A stretch of DNA of 64,000 bases, taken from positions 156,692-220,691 of the forward strand of contig NZ_KE384431.1 of assembly GCF_000425665.1 (NCBI RefSeq). The letters are read 5' to 3'. Source of the stretch: Gemella cuniculi DSM 15828 (lineage in GTDB: Bacteria > Bacillota > Bacilli > Staphylococcales > Gemellaceae). Below the pieces are notes generated by a model. The model was not told the origin of the DNA and did no database searches. It saw nothing but the letters and a program-made list of their open reading frames with translations. This document shows positions 48,061-56,763 of the stretch, piece after piece. Position numbers and translations under genes: made by a program. Positions within the stretch are counted from its first letter, which is position 1. Each line of letters begins with the position of its first letter.

Positions 48061-48639
48061 CTAACTACTAATTAATAATTTTAATCCTTGCTTAACATAA
48101 TCATCCACACCATTATATTCAAATAGTGATAATTTTTTCTCGATTTTTACTAATTCTTTTTTACTATATCCTAATGCTTCTAAAGCAAGTAATGCATCTT
48201 TTAAATAAATATCCGTTCTACTTTCTGTAACGGTAGTTGAAATATTTAAATTTACCTTCCCTTGCAAATCAAGTATTATTTGTTGAGCAGATTTTTTCCC
48301 TATTCCTGGAAATTTCGTTAAATAAATCACATCTTGTTTTTCTATCGCAGAAATTATTTCATCGCTGGTTGCTCCTGCTAAAATAGCTAGTGCACTTTTA
48401 GGTCCAACTCCTTTTACCTTTAATAGCAAAAGAAAAACCTTTTTTTGCTCTCTACTTGAAAAACCATATAGTACATTAGAGTCTTCTCTTACTTGTTGAC
48501 TTATAAAAACTATATTCTCTTCTTCTAACTTATATTCATAAGGATTTGCTACAACTATTTCATAACCTATTCCATTATTATCAACTACAATATTGGTTGG
48601 ATTAATTTCGGAAACTTTTCCTTTTATATATGCATACAT
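48061..48639 (-). CDS. ruvA: Holliday junction DNA helicase subunit RuvA
   Basis: 192 residues from MYAYIKGKVSEI, the family's standard start, with GGAG nine bases upstream; an ATG at 48654 lacks a site. OB domain, then helix-hairpin-helix pair (LKVKGVGPKSALAIL, TKFPGIGKKSAQQIIL) and C-terminal RuvB-binding domain. Tetramer binds four-way junctions. Confidence 0.96.
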   Translation of the reverse strand: MYAYIKGKVSEINPTNIVVDNNGIGYEIVVANPYEYKLEEENIVFISQQVREDSNVLYGFSSREQKKVFLLLLKVKGVGPKSALAILAGATSDEIISAIEKQDVIYLTKFPGIGKKSAQQIILDLQGKVNLNISTTVTESRTDIYLKDALLALEALGYSKKELVKIEKKLSLFEYNGVDDYVKQGLKLLISS

Positions 48640-48796
48640 AATTTCACGCTCCATTGTTAATTATTTAATTATAAATTCAAATAAGAAAAATCTCAAGTAT
48701 TTAGACAATTTTATTATTTTTATAACCCCAGATTTAACAAAATAAATTTATTTAAATTACAAAAATTTTATACACCAAAAATTAAGTTTTAAATTA

Positions 48797-48829
48797 AAAA
48801 CCGAACTCAATAAAAATTAAGTTCGATTT
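48797..48829 (-). terminator. Terminator of the PhnD-like gene
   Basis: Stem with core CGAACT/AGTTCG extended by A-T pairs, then T5 on the minus strand, directly past the stop at 48838. Confidence 0.75.
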
Positions 48830-48837
48830 CATAATTA

Positions 48838-49728
48838 CTATTTTACTTTATCTAAATCCACATTCATAATTTTTGCTGTATCTTCTACTTTTTTATATGC
48901 ATTTTGATCTACATCTTCAAATCCTGTTATATTGAATAACTTTTTAAACAACTCACTCATCTTTGGATCTTTTTCAATATCACGCAATGCTTGTTTTAAT
49001 TTTTCTTGAAGCTCTGAGTCCATTTTACTTGATGCTGTAACCATAACGCCAGGAATCAAATCACTTGTTGCTAATTTTCTTGTGTCAGTCACTGCATTTG
49101 GAAAATCCTTAGAATATTTTTCTGGTACTCCATCAAATGTTCCTATAACGTCTACATCTTTATTTAGTAGTAACTGTAAACTCTTATCATGCCCCCCACT
49201 AAACTGATAACTTATATCTTTATCAAGATTTAGACCTGCCTCTACTAACATAGCCCCTGGATAAATATATCCTGATGATGATGACGGATCAACAAATGCT
49301 ACTTTTTTCCCTTTTACATCCTGTAAAGTTTTTATTTCTGAATCTTTTCTCACATAAAGTTCAGCAGTATAACCAGGTTTTCCTGTCGCCCCTCTTGCAG
49401 TCAACAAAGGTTTTGCACTACTTTGTTTTTGTGCTAATAATGCTGAAAATGGAGGAATAATTCCAAAATCAACACTTCCACTTCCTATACCCTCTACAAC
49501 ACCTATATAACTACTCGCAGTAAATGCTTCAACCTTGACACCTAATTTTTCACTTAAATAATCTGCTATAGGTTTTACATCTTCTACTAATTTCTCACTA
49601 TTTTTTAATGGTACAAACCCCATTTTTATAACTTTTTCTTCTTTTTTCTTTTCTTCCACTTTATTTGAACATCCCACTATCGAAAATATAAAAATGATAC
49701 TAAAGATGGTTAAAAATAACTTTTTCAT
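48838..49728 (-). CDS. PhnD-like phosphate/phosphonate-binding lipoprotein, orphan
   Basis: 296 residues. Signal peptide with lipobox FSIVGC, then the PhnD/PtxB-type fold: MGFVPLKNSEKLVEDVKPIADYLSEKLG, YIGVVEGIGSGSVDFGIIPPFS, and VAFVDPSSSSGYIYPGAML. These proteins feed phosphonate, phosphite or methylphosphonate ABC importers; others bind different anions. No ATPase or permease gene is adjacent, so transporter and substrate are open. AGGAGG upstream. Confidence 0.85.
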   Translation of the reverse strand: MKKLFLTIFSIIFIFSIVGCSNKVEEKKKEEKVIKMGFVPLKNSEKLVEDVKPIADYLSEKLGVKVEAFTASSYIGVVEGIGSGSVDFGIIPPFSALLAQKQSSAKPLLTARGATGKPGYTAELYVRKDSEIKTLQDVKGKKVAFVDPSSSSGYIYPGAMLVEAGLNLDKDISYQFSGGHDKSLQLLLNKDVDVIGTFDGVPEKYSKDFPNAVTDTRKLATSDLIPGVMVTASSKMDSELQEKLKQALRDIEKDPKMSELFKKLFNITGFEDVDQNAYKKVEDTAKIMNVDLDKVK

Positions 49729-49838
49729 ATTCTTCCTCCTTAAAATACTAAGACGCTTATATTAATCTTTTTAACCATTTTAACATATTTTAATACAGAT
49801 ATCTAGAAATATTTTAATATATATACAAAATAAAAAAA

Positions 49839-49859
49839 CATCTACCCAAAAGTTAGATG
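49839..49859 (-). terminator. Terminator of the tRNA operon
   Basis: Stem CATCTA/TAGATG with a 9-base loop, followed by T7 on the minus strand, just past tRNA-Cys. Confidence 0.8.
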
Positions 49860-49868
49860 CTAAAAATT

Positions 49869-49942
49869 TGGAGGCGGCTACCGGATTTGAACCGGTGATC
49901 AAGGTTTTGCAGACCCGTGCCTTACCACTTGGCTAAGCCGCC
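49869..49942 (-). tRNA. tRNA-Cys (GCA)
   Basis: 74 bases with encoded CCA. Acceptor GGCGGCT pairs with AGCCGCC, anticodon loop CTGCAAA gives anticodon GCA, T-loop GGTTCAAATCC, discriminator U as expected for Cys. Confidence 0.96.
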
Positions 49943-49968
49943 TAATATTATAGATATAAAATTTAAAA

Positions 49969-50045
49969 TGGGGCGGCTGATGGGAATCGAACCCACGAAT
50001 GTCGGAACCACAATCCGATGCGTTAACCACTTCGCCACAACCGCC
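49969..50045 (-). tRNA. tRNA-His (GTG)
   Basis: Cloverleaf with encoded CCA. Anticodon loop TTGTGGT gives GTG; the extra G(-1) opposite C73, the hallmark of tRNA-His, is encoded at 50045. T-loop GGGTTCGATTCCC. Confidence 0.96.
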
Positions 50046-50062
50046 ATTACAGAACAATATAT

Positions 50063-50091
50063 ATTATACATTCTTCTATAATGTATGTCAA
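50063..50091 (-). promoter_or_regulatory. Promoter of tRNA-His/tRNA-Cys
   Basis: Full consensus TTGACA (50086-50091), 17-base spacer, TATAAT (50063-50068) on the minus strand, about 18 bases ahead of tRNA-His. Confidence 0.92.
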
Positions 50092-50171
50092 GAACTTTTT
50101 TCATAATTATTAACTTCAAAACATATTTATTTTCATCTATTTTTTTCTTCCATAAGTGATGATATTTCTAA

Positions 50172-50411
50172 AATATTCCAATATTAAAAGCAACACTTTA
50201 TCCTACTCTAAAAAGAGAGGAAGTTATTAAATTTGAAAATGCAGCAGTTTTAAATATTTTTCTTTTTACAGCTTCTAAAAATATACTTGTTTATGCTAAC
50301 AATATAAAAGTTACTAATAAAAATATTTTTCTTGATAATATAAATTCTAATAATGTTATTCCTCTACAAATATCGAATGATAATATCAAAACAAATACTT
50401 TTGATAATTAA
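50172..50411 (+). pseudogene. 5'-truncated gene remnant
   Basis: Open for 79 codons between stops with no ATG start or ribosome site. The translated text (PTLKREEVIKFENAAVLNIF, then TASKNILVYANNIKVTNKNI) looks like real protein rather than chance AT-rich frame, with alternating strand patterns and Asn-rich turns. I do not recognise the parent family. Probably the C-terminal remains of a deleted gene. Confidence 0.35.
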
Positions 50412-50647
50412 AGAAAATTTTATCTAAATCTGTGATGTCGTGATATTAGATATAATAGTTAAAAAAATTATCTTTGTTTCGTCTATAACTATTATGAAAA
50501 ATAATTATAAAATTTATTAAAAAATAACAAAATATATTATTAATTCCTTTAATATTATTCACTATTTATTAACAATTTTTATTTATTCATAACTTTTGTA
50601 AATACTATAAAATTTCACTTGTTACCGTTTTATTTTTTTTATAGATT

Positions 50648-50656
50648 TGATATAAT
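50648..50656 (+). promoter_or_regulatory. Extended -10 upstream of the ornithine cyclodeaminase family gene
   Basis: TGATATAAT forms an extended -10, about 100 bases before the ATG; no good -35. Confidence 0.45.
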
Positions 50657-50756
50657 ATAGCAAAGAGAGTAAATACAGAATTTTTAAACTATTTAATTTG
50701 CTTTGTATTATAATTCTCTATTTTTAAATTTTATTAATAAACTGAGGTGTTAAGCT

Positions 50757-51749
50757 ATGCTTATTTTATCTAGAGATGACATAAAAAAATGTATAACTAT
50801 GAAAGATACTATTGAAATTTGTAAAAACGCATTAAAAAATTATTCTTTAGGGTTAGCTAATGTTCCACTACGAAATAAACTAGATGTAAAAGATTCTAAT
50901 GGACAAATATTATTTATGCCAGCCAATATTAACGATGCGGATAATGCATTAGGTATAAAGATTGTATCAGTTTATCCCAACAATATAAAACTAAATCTAC
51001 CTTCAGTACCTGCAACTATGCTTATCTTTGATCCGAAAACTGGAATTGCTTCAGGATTAATTGATGGTACTTATCTTACAAAACTTCGTACCGCTGCACT
51101 ACAAGGTGCTGCTACTGATTTACTAGCAAAAGAAAATAGTAAAATTGCTACATTGATTGGGACAGGGGGACAAGCATATGAACAAGCACACGCTATGCTC
51201 TGTGTTCGTAATTTGGAAGAGTTGCGTGTTGTCGGTAGAAATTTTGAAAAAACAAAAAAATTTGTACAACTCCTAAAAAATGATTTTAATAATTTTAAAA
51301 CAAAGTTTGTTGAATTTGAAGATGCAAATAAGGCTGTGATTGATTCTGATATTATTACAACAGTAACTACATCAAAAGTACCAACCTTTAATGCAAAATT
51401 TGTGAAACGAGGAGCACATATAAATGGCATAGGTTCATTTACTCCTGAAATGATTGAGCTTCCTAAAGAAATAATTAATAAAAAAAATAAAATATATTTT
51501 GACACTAATGAGGGTGTTTTAAGTGAAGCTGGAGATATAATTCTTCCACTAAAAGAAAATTTAATAGGTATAAACGATTTTATCGGCGAATTAGGTGAAT
51601 TAATCTTAAATCCCGAAATAGGAAGAAAAGATAATGATGAAATTACCGTGTTTAAATCTGTTGGAACTGCGGTTCTTGATATTGCGTGTGGAAATGAAAT
51701 TGTAAAACATGCATTAAAATTAAATATCGGAAAAAAAGTAAACTTATAA
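50757..51749 (+). CDS. Ornithine cyclodeaminase / mu-crystallin family protein
   Basis: 330 residues, NAD(P)-binding Rossmann domain with TLIGTGGQAYEQAHAML near residues 134-152 and the family segments FMPANINDADNALGIKIVSVYP, LPSVPATMLIFDPKTG, LTKLRTAALQGAATDLLA and HINGIGSFTPEMIELP. Members include ornithine cyclodeaminase, alanine dehydrogenase and pyrroline-2-carboxylate reductase, so the substrate is not fixed. GAGGTG upstream of the ATG. Confidence 0.88.
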   Translation: MLILSRDDIKKCITMKDTIEICKNALKNYSLGLANVPLRNKLDVKDSNGQILFMPANINDADNALGIKIVSVYPNNIKLNLPSVPATMLIFDPKTGIASGLIDGTYLTKLRTAALQGAATDLLAKENSKIATLIGTGGQAYEQAHAMLCVRNLEELRVVGRNFEKTKKFVQLLKNDFNNFKTKFVEFEDANKAVIDSDIITTVTTSKVPTFNAKFVKRGAHINGIGSFTPEMIELPKEIINKKNKIYFDTNEGVLSEAGDIILPLKENLIGINDFIGELGELILNPEIGRKDNDEITVFKSVGTAVLDIACGNEIVKHALKLNIGKKVNL

Positions 51750-52152
51750 CAAAACGAAAAAAGCGATTCTAAAATCATAATTTCATAAAAAAATAATTTT
51801 GGAGTCGCTTCTTCTTAAGTTTTAATCATAAGACTTCAAACAAACAGACGTAAAAGGTTCATTAAAGGAATGCTAATCTATTTGCACAATCCTGAGTGCA
51901 AACATTTCTGCTATATTTGATTTAGAAGGGAATTCAAAAATGAATTTTAAAACAAGTAAAACACAACAAAACCTAATCTTAACCTCTGAACAAGCAGACT
52001 AGTTTTTTGTTTTTTTATATGATACAATTTTAATATTCCAATTAATTTAAATGGCGCTCCTATCTTTGTTCTGGAATTTAATATCAAACCACGCAAAGTT
52101 TTTTATCTTTTGAAGCAACCTCTTTTCTAATTTCTGAAAATAATATTTTTCT
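51750..52152. other. Intergenic region with terminator and possible remnant
   Basis: 403 bases. 51764-51813 is a terminator-like hairpin related to the array at 7733. TTTGCA/TGCAAA forms a small hairpin near 51879-51903. On the minus strand, 52060-52150 reads as protein-like EIRKEVASKDKKLCV with one frame change, then FDIKFQNKDRSAI and a stop: a possible degraded gene of unknown kind. Confidence 0.4.
51764..51813 (+). terminator. Terminator-like hairpin related to the 7733 element
   Basis: 15-bp stem AAGCGATTCTAAAAT with ATTTTGGAGTCGCTT (two G-T pairs), 14 bases past the ornithine cyclodeaminase family stop, then TTCTTCTTAAGTTTT. It shares AGCGAYTC-AAAAT-C-T-ATTT and the following GTCG-TT/AAGTTTTAA with 7732-7776. 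Confidence 0.6.
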
Positions 52153-52902
52153 TCATTTTTCTACATAGTTACGTACTATATTTATTACTTTATTCAACTC
52201 TATCGCATTTAGTTGTTCATAATCTCCTTTTTGACTATAACTAAACGATACCCCTTCTTTTGTAGTTGTTAAATCTTTTTCAAAATATTTAAATGTGCCA
52301 TGAATTTGGGTAATACCTGTTTTTTCTACTATCTCTTGAACATTATTTGAATTTATCCCAGCTCCTATCAATATTTCTATATATCTTCCATATTTTTCTT
52401 GGAATAATTTTATGATTTTACTACCTTTACTTGCAGTTTCGTTTAGTCCACTAGTCAAAATTCTTGTACAGCCTAAACCTATTAATCTTTGAATATTATG
52501 TTCAGGATTTTTTGCACAATCAAATGCACGATGAAACACACTTTCAGCACCAAATTTATTACATATTTCTATCATTTTTTCTGTTGATTCCCAATCTACT
52601 CTGCTATCCTCAGTTAAAAAACCAAAGACTATTCCATTAGCTCCATGTTTTAAAAGTTCTTTTGCTTCTCTAAACATCTGCTTTTTTTCTAGCTCACTGT
52701 AGCAAAAACCTCCTCCTCTTGGTCTTACCATACACATAATAGGTAAAGTTACACCCTGTTCCAATACTATATCTAACATAGACGCTGTTGGTGTTAATCC
52801 ACCTAAAAAACTAGCACTCACTAATTCAATTCTGTTAGCTCCTTCGCTCTGTGCCACTAAACAATCTCTTATACTATTTGCACATACCTCTACTTTTATC
52901 AT
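52153..52902 (-). CDS. cutC: Copper homeostasis protein CutC
   Basis: 249 residues from the ATG with AAGGAGAAGGGA upstream. TIM-barrel CutC family: KVEVCANSIRDCLVAQSEGANRIEL, GGLTPT, CMVRPRGGGFCYSELE, VFHRAFDCAKNPEHNI and RILTSGLNETASKG. Linked genetically to copper tolerance; biochemical role not settled. Confidence 0.93.
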   Translation of the reverse strand: MIKVEVCANSIRDCLVAQSEGANRIELVSASFLGGLTPTASMLDIVLEQGVTLPIMCMVRPRGGGFCYSELEKKQMFREAKELLKHGANGIVFGFLTEDSRVDWESTEKMIEICNKFGAESVFHRAFDCAKNPEHNIQRLIGLGCTRILTSGLNETASKGSKIIKLFQEKYGRYIEILIGAGINSNNVQEIVEKTGITQIHGTFKYFEKDLTTTKEGVSFSYSQKGDYEQLNAIELNKVINIVRNYVEK

Positions 52903-52990
52903 ATTCCCTTCTCCTTTTAACAAGTTATAATAATTATAACACAAATTTCAATAAAATATACAAGTTACCATAGCTAACTATTCAAACAAA

Positions 52991-53032
52991 TATCCCAAAA
53001 ACACCTCTATATAAAAAGATGTTTTTGGGATA
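52991..53032 (-). terminator. Terminator of the ABC exporter operon
   Basis: 13-bp stem TATCCCAAAAACA with 53020-53032; ends the exporter transcript ahead of cutC. Confidence 0.78.
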
Positions 53033-53073
53033 TTAATTTTATATTCCTTATTTTAAAAATTATATATATTAAT

Positions 53074-54810
53074 CTACTTTATCATACCAGCTTGAAGTTG
53101 ATACATTTTATAATATGTACCTTGTTTTTCTAACAATTCATTATGGGTTCCTGATTCTATAATTTCCCCCTTATCAAAAACATAAATACAATTTGCATCC
53201 TGAATAGTTGATAATCTATGAGCAATTGCAATGGTAGTTCTTCCTTTTCTCATCTTAGTTAAAGAATTTTGAATAATTTCCTCAGTTTCCGAGTCGATAT
53301 TTGCTGTTGCTTCATCAAGAATAAGTATTTTAGGTTTAGTTGCTATAGTTCTTGCAAATGCTAATAACTGTCGTTGTCCACTTGAAAAAGTCGAACCTCT
53401 TTCTGTTACAAGACTTTGGTATTTATCTGGAAGATGTGAAATAAACTCATCAGCATCTACAAACCTAGCCGCTTCTTTTACATCTTCTAAAGTTAACTCT
53501 TCTTTATACATCTTTATGTTTGACTCTATTGTTCCATGATATAAAAATGGATCTTGCAAAACTAAACCAATATTTTTTCGCAATTCTTTTTTGCTATACT
53601 CTTTAATATTTTTACCATCAATTAAGATTTCTCCACGTTCAAACTCATAAAAACGTAAGAATAAATTTATAATTGACGACTTTCCTGAACCAGTTGAACC
53701 GACAAATGCTATAGTCTCTCCTTTATTAACTGAAAATGAAATATTTTTTAAAATTTCATTTTTTCCATCATAAGAAAAACATAAATTTTTGAATTCTATA
53801 TTCCCCTCTTGTATTTCAAAATTATTATCTTGTTGAAGCGGTTCATATTCTGTATTGTCAATTAATTCAAAAACACGTCTCGCTGCTATCATAGAAGTTT
53901 GTAATACAGAAAAATTTTGCATAAGTTCTATTAAAGGATTAAAAAGTTGATTTGTATATTGAATAAATGCGTATATAAGGCCTGCGGTAAACCCTGCAAT
54001 TTGCCATGTTAATCCAAAGTATGTAAGTATGACTCCATATGCTAAAATTTTAAAAAGTGCCATTGCTGGACGTAGTAACAAACTATCAACAGAAAGTGAA
54101 CGACTTAAATAGTAAAGATGTTCTTTATTAACTTCTTCAAATTCATCTAGTAATCTTTTTTCTTGATTAAATGCTTGAACAATTCTCATACCTTCGATAC
54201 TTTCAGATAACTTTGTATTCAAATCACTGAGTTTAGCTCTTGTCAATGTTACCAATTTACTAGATAATTTTTGATAAAAATAAACTGATCCTAACATAAT
54301 TGGTATGAACAGTATCATCAAAATTGTAAGTTCCAAACTTAATGTTAACATTGTTGTTATCGTTACAGCAAACATTAAAATCGAATTTAAAAAACTTGAG
54401 AAAATTGTTCCAAACATATCAGCAACCGCCTGTGTATCGTTTGTCAACCTTGAAACAATAGAACCTACAGGTGTCTTATCAAAATAAGACATCCCTAATT
54501 TTTGTAAATTAGAAAAACTTTCTTCTCTTAAATCTTTTACGATATTATGTGCAACTTTTGAAAAATAGTATTCCCCTATAAAAGTAAATATTACTCTCAT
54601 TAAAAATAATCCATAATACGCAATTAAAAGATACATACCTGAGCTTGCTATATTTTTTGTTATATAATTATCTATGTAAAATCTAGCTAAAAGAGGAATA
54701 GCGGTTGCTACTATCGTTGTTGATAAAATAAAAAATAAAGCTATAAAAGTTAAACCTTTATATTTAAACATGTACTTTAACAATCTTAAAAAAGTTGTTT
54801 TTTTCTTCAC
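53074..54810 (-). CDS. ABC exporter half-transporter, consensus ATP-site subunit
   Basis: 578 residues: six-helix exporter domain (about 15-310) then ATPase domain with Walker A GSTGSGKSS, Q-loop LQDPF, Walker B LILDEATANID with catalytic Glu, H-loop AHRLS. Its own signature is altered to FSSGQ. The partner gene is one base upstream, with complementary defects, so the two form a heterodimer like BmrCD or PatAB, which export drugs or peptides. Substrate unknown. Confidence 0.92.
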   Translation of the reverse strand: MKKKTTFLRLLKYMFKYKGLTFIALFFILSTTIVATAIPLLARFYIDNYITKNIASSGMYLLIAYYGLFLMRVIFTFIGEYYFSKVAHNIVKDLREESFSNLQKLGMSYFDKTPVGSIVSRLTNDTQAVADMFGTIFSSFLNSILMFAVTITTMLTLSLELTILMILFIPIMLGSVYFYQKLSSKLVTLTRAKLSDLNTKLSESIEGMRIVQAFNQEKRLLDEFEEVNKEHLYYLSRSLSVDSLLLRPAMALFKILAYGVILTYFGLTWQIAGFTAGLIYAFIQYTNQLFNPLIELMQNFSVLQTSMIAARRVFELIDNTEYEPLQQDNNFEIQEGNIEFKNLCFSYDGKNEILKNISFSVNKGETIAFVGSTGSGKSSIINLFLRFYEFERGEILIDGKNIKEYSKKELRKNIGLVLQDPFLYHGTIESNIKMYKEELTLEDVKEAARFVDADEFISHLPDKYQSLVTERGSTFSSGQRQLLAFARTIATKPKILILDEATANIDSETEEIIQNSLTKMRKGRTTIAIAHRLSTIQDANCIYVFDKGEIIESGTHNELLEKQGTYYKMYQLQAGMIK

Positions 54811-54811
54811 G

Positions 54812-56557
54812 CTATTTTCCTCCTTTCAGTTGTTCTTCTAGTTGTTGACTATTATAAGTCTCTTTATACCAACCATTTTGCAATAATAATTCATCATGTG
54901 TTCCTCGCTCAATAATTCTTCCATTATCCATTACTATAATTAAATCTGCATGAACTATTGCTGAAAGTCTATGCGCGGTTATAATTGTAGTTTTTCCACT
55001 ACGTTCTTTTTTCAGATTTTCTAAAATCAAATTTTCTGTTTTAGCATCAACAGCTGATAATGAATCATCTAGTACGAGTATATCTGGATTCATTATTAAA
55101 GCACGACTAATTGCAATACGTTGTTTTTGTCCTCCTGACAAAGAAACGCCTCTTTCTCCGATAATAGTATTGAATCCATCGTTCATATTTATTATATCAT
55201 CATAAACACCACAAATTTTAGCAACCTCCTCTACCCTCTCATCTGAAAATTTTGGATCTGCAAAACGGATATTTTCCCTTATTGATATAGCGAAAAGAAC
55301 TTGATCTTGAGGAACATACCCAATTAGACTCCTAAGAGTTTCTATCTTATAATCTCTAATATTTTCCCCATTTAAAATTATATTTCCTTTATTTACATCG
55401 TATTCTCTTAAAAGTAATTTTAACAATGTAGTTTTCCCTGAGCCTGTAACTCCCACTATTCCTAATGTTTGTCCTTTTTCTAAAGAAAACTTGATATCTG
55501 ATAAAGTTTCTTCTCCAGTATACGAAAAATTTTCTATGTTATATTCAAGTCGACCATTTTCTGCTGTTAAGTTTTTTGAACTAGTTTCTTCTATTATATT
55601 ATTATGTTCATTTAATAAATTTTCAATACGAGTATATGAAACATCTCCACGTTGCCCAATATTGAACAACCAACCAATTGCTTGTAATGGCCATACCAAC
55701 ATATCAAGATAAGTGACAAAGGTTACTAACTCTCCAACAGTCATCGCTCCTTTTGAAATAAATACTCCTCCAAATATAAGCGTTAATGTATAAGATAAAC
55801 CAACGAAAACTAGTACCATTGGATCGAATAAGGCATTGTATTTTGAAGCAATAATATTTTTATTAAATACTTTTCTATTAATTTTTTCGAATGATTTCAC
55901 CTCATCATTTTGATATCCAAAAGATTTTGTTACTCTAACACCAGAAACACTTTCTTGAACTTTATTATTTAAATCTGAAAATGATTCCTGTGCTTCTTTA
56001 AAACTTTGATGATTTTTTTCACCTAATTTATTTGTTGCGTATGCTAAAAACGGTAACGGAATTATAGCAATAAGTGTTAACTTCCAACTCAAAAGAAAAA
56101 TCATAGTTATAAGTGTCACCAAAGCTGTAATACTAGCGTCAACTGCAGACATAACTCCACCACCTGCAACCATAACAACAGCATTTACATCATTGGTAGC
56201 ATGAGCCATTAAATCACCTGTTCGATATTTTTGATAAAAAGATGGTGACATTTTTGTAAAATGTTGAAATAATCTAAAGCGTAATATTCTCCCTAAATTA
56301 TAAGCTGCTCCAAAAATATAAACCCTCCATACATATCTTAAACCATACATAATAAATGCAGCTGCTACTAAGTAAATTAAATTAATAATAAGCTGATTAT
56401 TTGTTAAACTACCACTCTCAATTTTATCAACAATATTACCTATTACCCTAGGTGGTATAAGATTAAACACACTTACTAACGAAAGTGCTATTATTCCAAT
56501 TACATATCTTCGTTTTTCTAGCTTTAAAAACCACCCCAATTTTTTTGCTAAATTCAT
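54812..56557 (-). CDS. ABC exporter half-transporter, degenerate ATP-site subunit
   Basis: 581 residues from the ATG with AAAGGAG upstream. Six-helix membrane domain, then ATPase domain with Walker A GVTGSGKTT and normal signature LSGGQKQR, but Walker B reads LVLDDSLSAVD, with Asp in place of the catalytic Glu. This is the hallmark of the non-hydrolysing site in heterodimeric exporters (BmrC, PatA/B type). Operon with the gene above. Confidence 0.92.
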   Translation of the reverse strand: MNLAKKLGWFLKLEKRRYVIGIIALSLVSVFNLIPPRVIGNIVDKIESGSLTNNQLIINLIYLVAAAFIMYGLRYVWRVYIFGAAYNLGRILRFRLFQHFTKMSPSFYQKYRTGDLMAHATNDVNAVVMVAGGGVMSAVDASITALVTLITMIFLLSWKLTLIAIIPLPFLAYATNKLGEKNHQSFKEAQESFSDLNNKVQESVSGVRVTKSFGYQNDEVKSFEKINRKVFNKNIIASKYNALFDPMVLVFVGLSYTLTLIFGGVFISKGAMTVGELVTFVTYLDMLVWPLQAIGWLFNIGQRGDVSYTRIENLLNEHNNIIEETSSKNLTAENGRLEYNIENFSYTGEETLSDIKFSLEKGQTLGIVGVTGSGKTTLLKLLLREYDVNKGNIILNGENIRDYKIETLRSLIGYVPQDQVLFAISIRENIRFADPKFSDERVEEVAKICGVYDDIINMNDGFNTIIGERGVSLSGGQKQRIAISRALIMNPDILVLDDSLSAVDAKTENLILENLKKERSGKTTIITAHRLSAIVHADLIIVMDNGRIIERGTHDELLLQNGWYKETYNSQQLEEQLKGGK

Positions 56558-56617
56558 AATTTCTCCTTTCATTTAGTTATAAAAAATAATATTCTCTTAT
56601 CTATACAAAATATAAAA

Positions 56618-56634
56618 AGGGAGTTTTTCTCCCT
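56618..56634 (-). terminator. Terminator of the sirtuin gene
   Basis: Stem AGGGAG/CTCCCT with 5-base loop and T5 on the minus strand. Confidence 0.75.
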
Positions 56635-56763
56635 ATATAAATAAAAATGTTCTTACCCATTTTACATCATTATTTTATTTTTATCAATTTTTAATAATTT
56701 CAAATTAAGTTGTTCTACATAAAATTTATTTTACTAACATCAATCATCATATTATATTTTAAT

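Larger units (their letters stand above)
50046..50756. other. Intergenic region with gene remnant
   Basis: 711 bases. Left end holds the tRNA promoter; 50172-50411 holds a start-less open frame (separate entry); the right part is AT-rich with an extended -10 for the ornithine cyclodeaminase family gene. Confidence 0.6.

Noticed and set aside
49922-50119. 65-codon frame over the tRNA genes
   Set aside because: It overlaps tRNA-Cys and all of tRNA-His and the tRNA promoter; chance frame.
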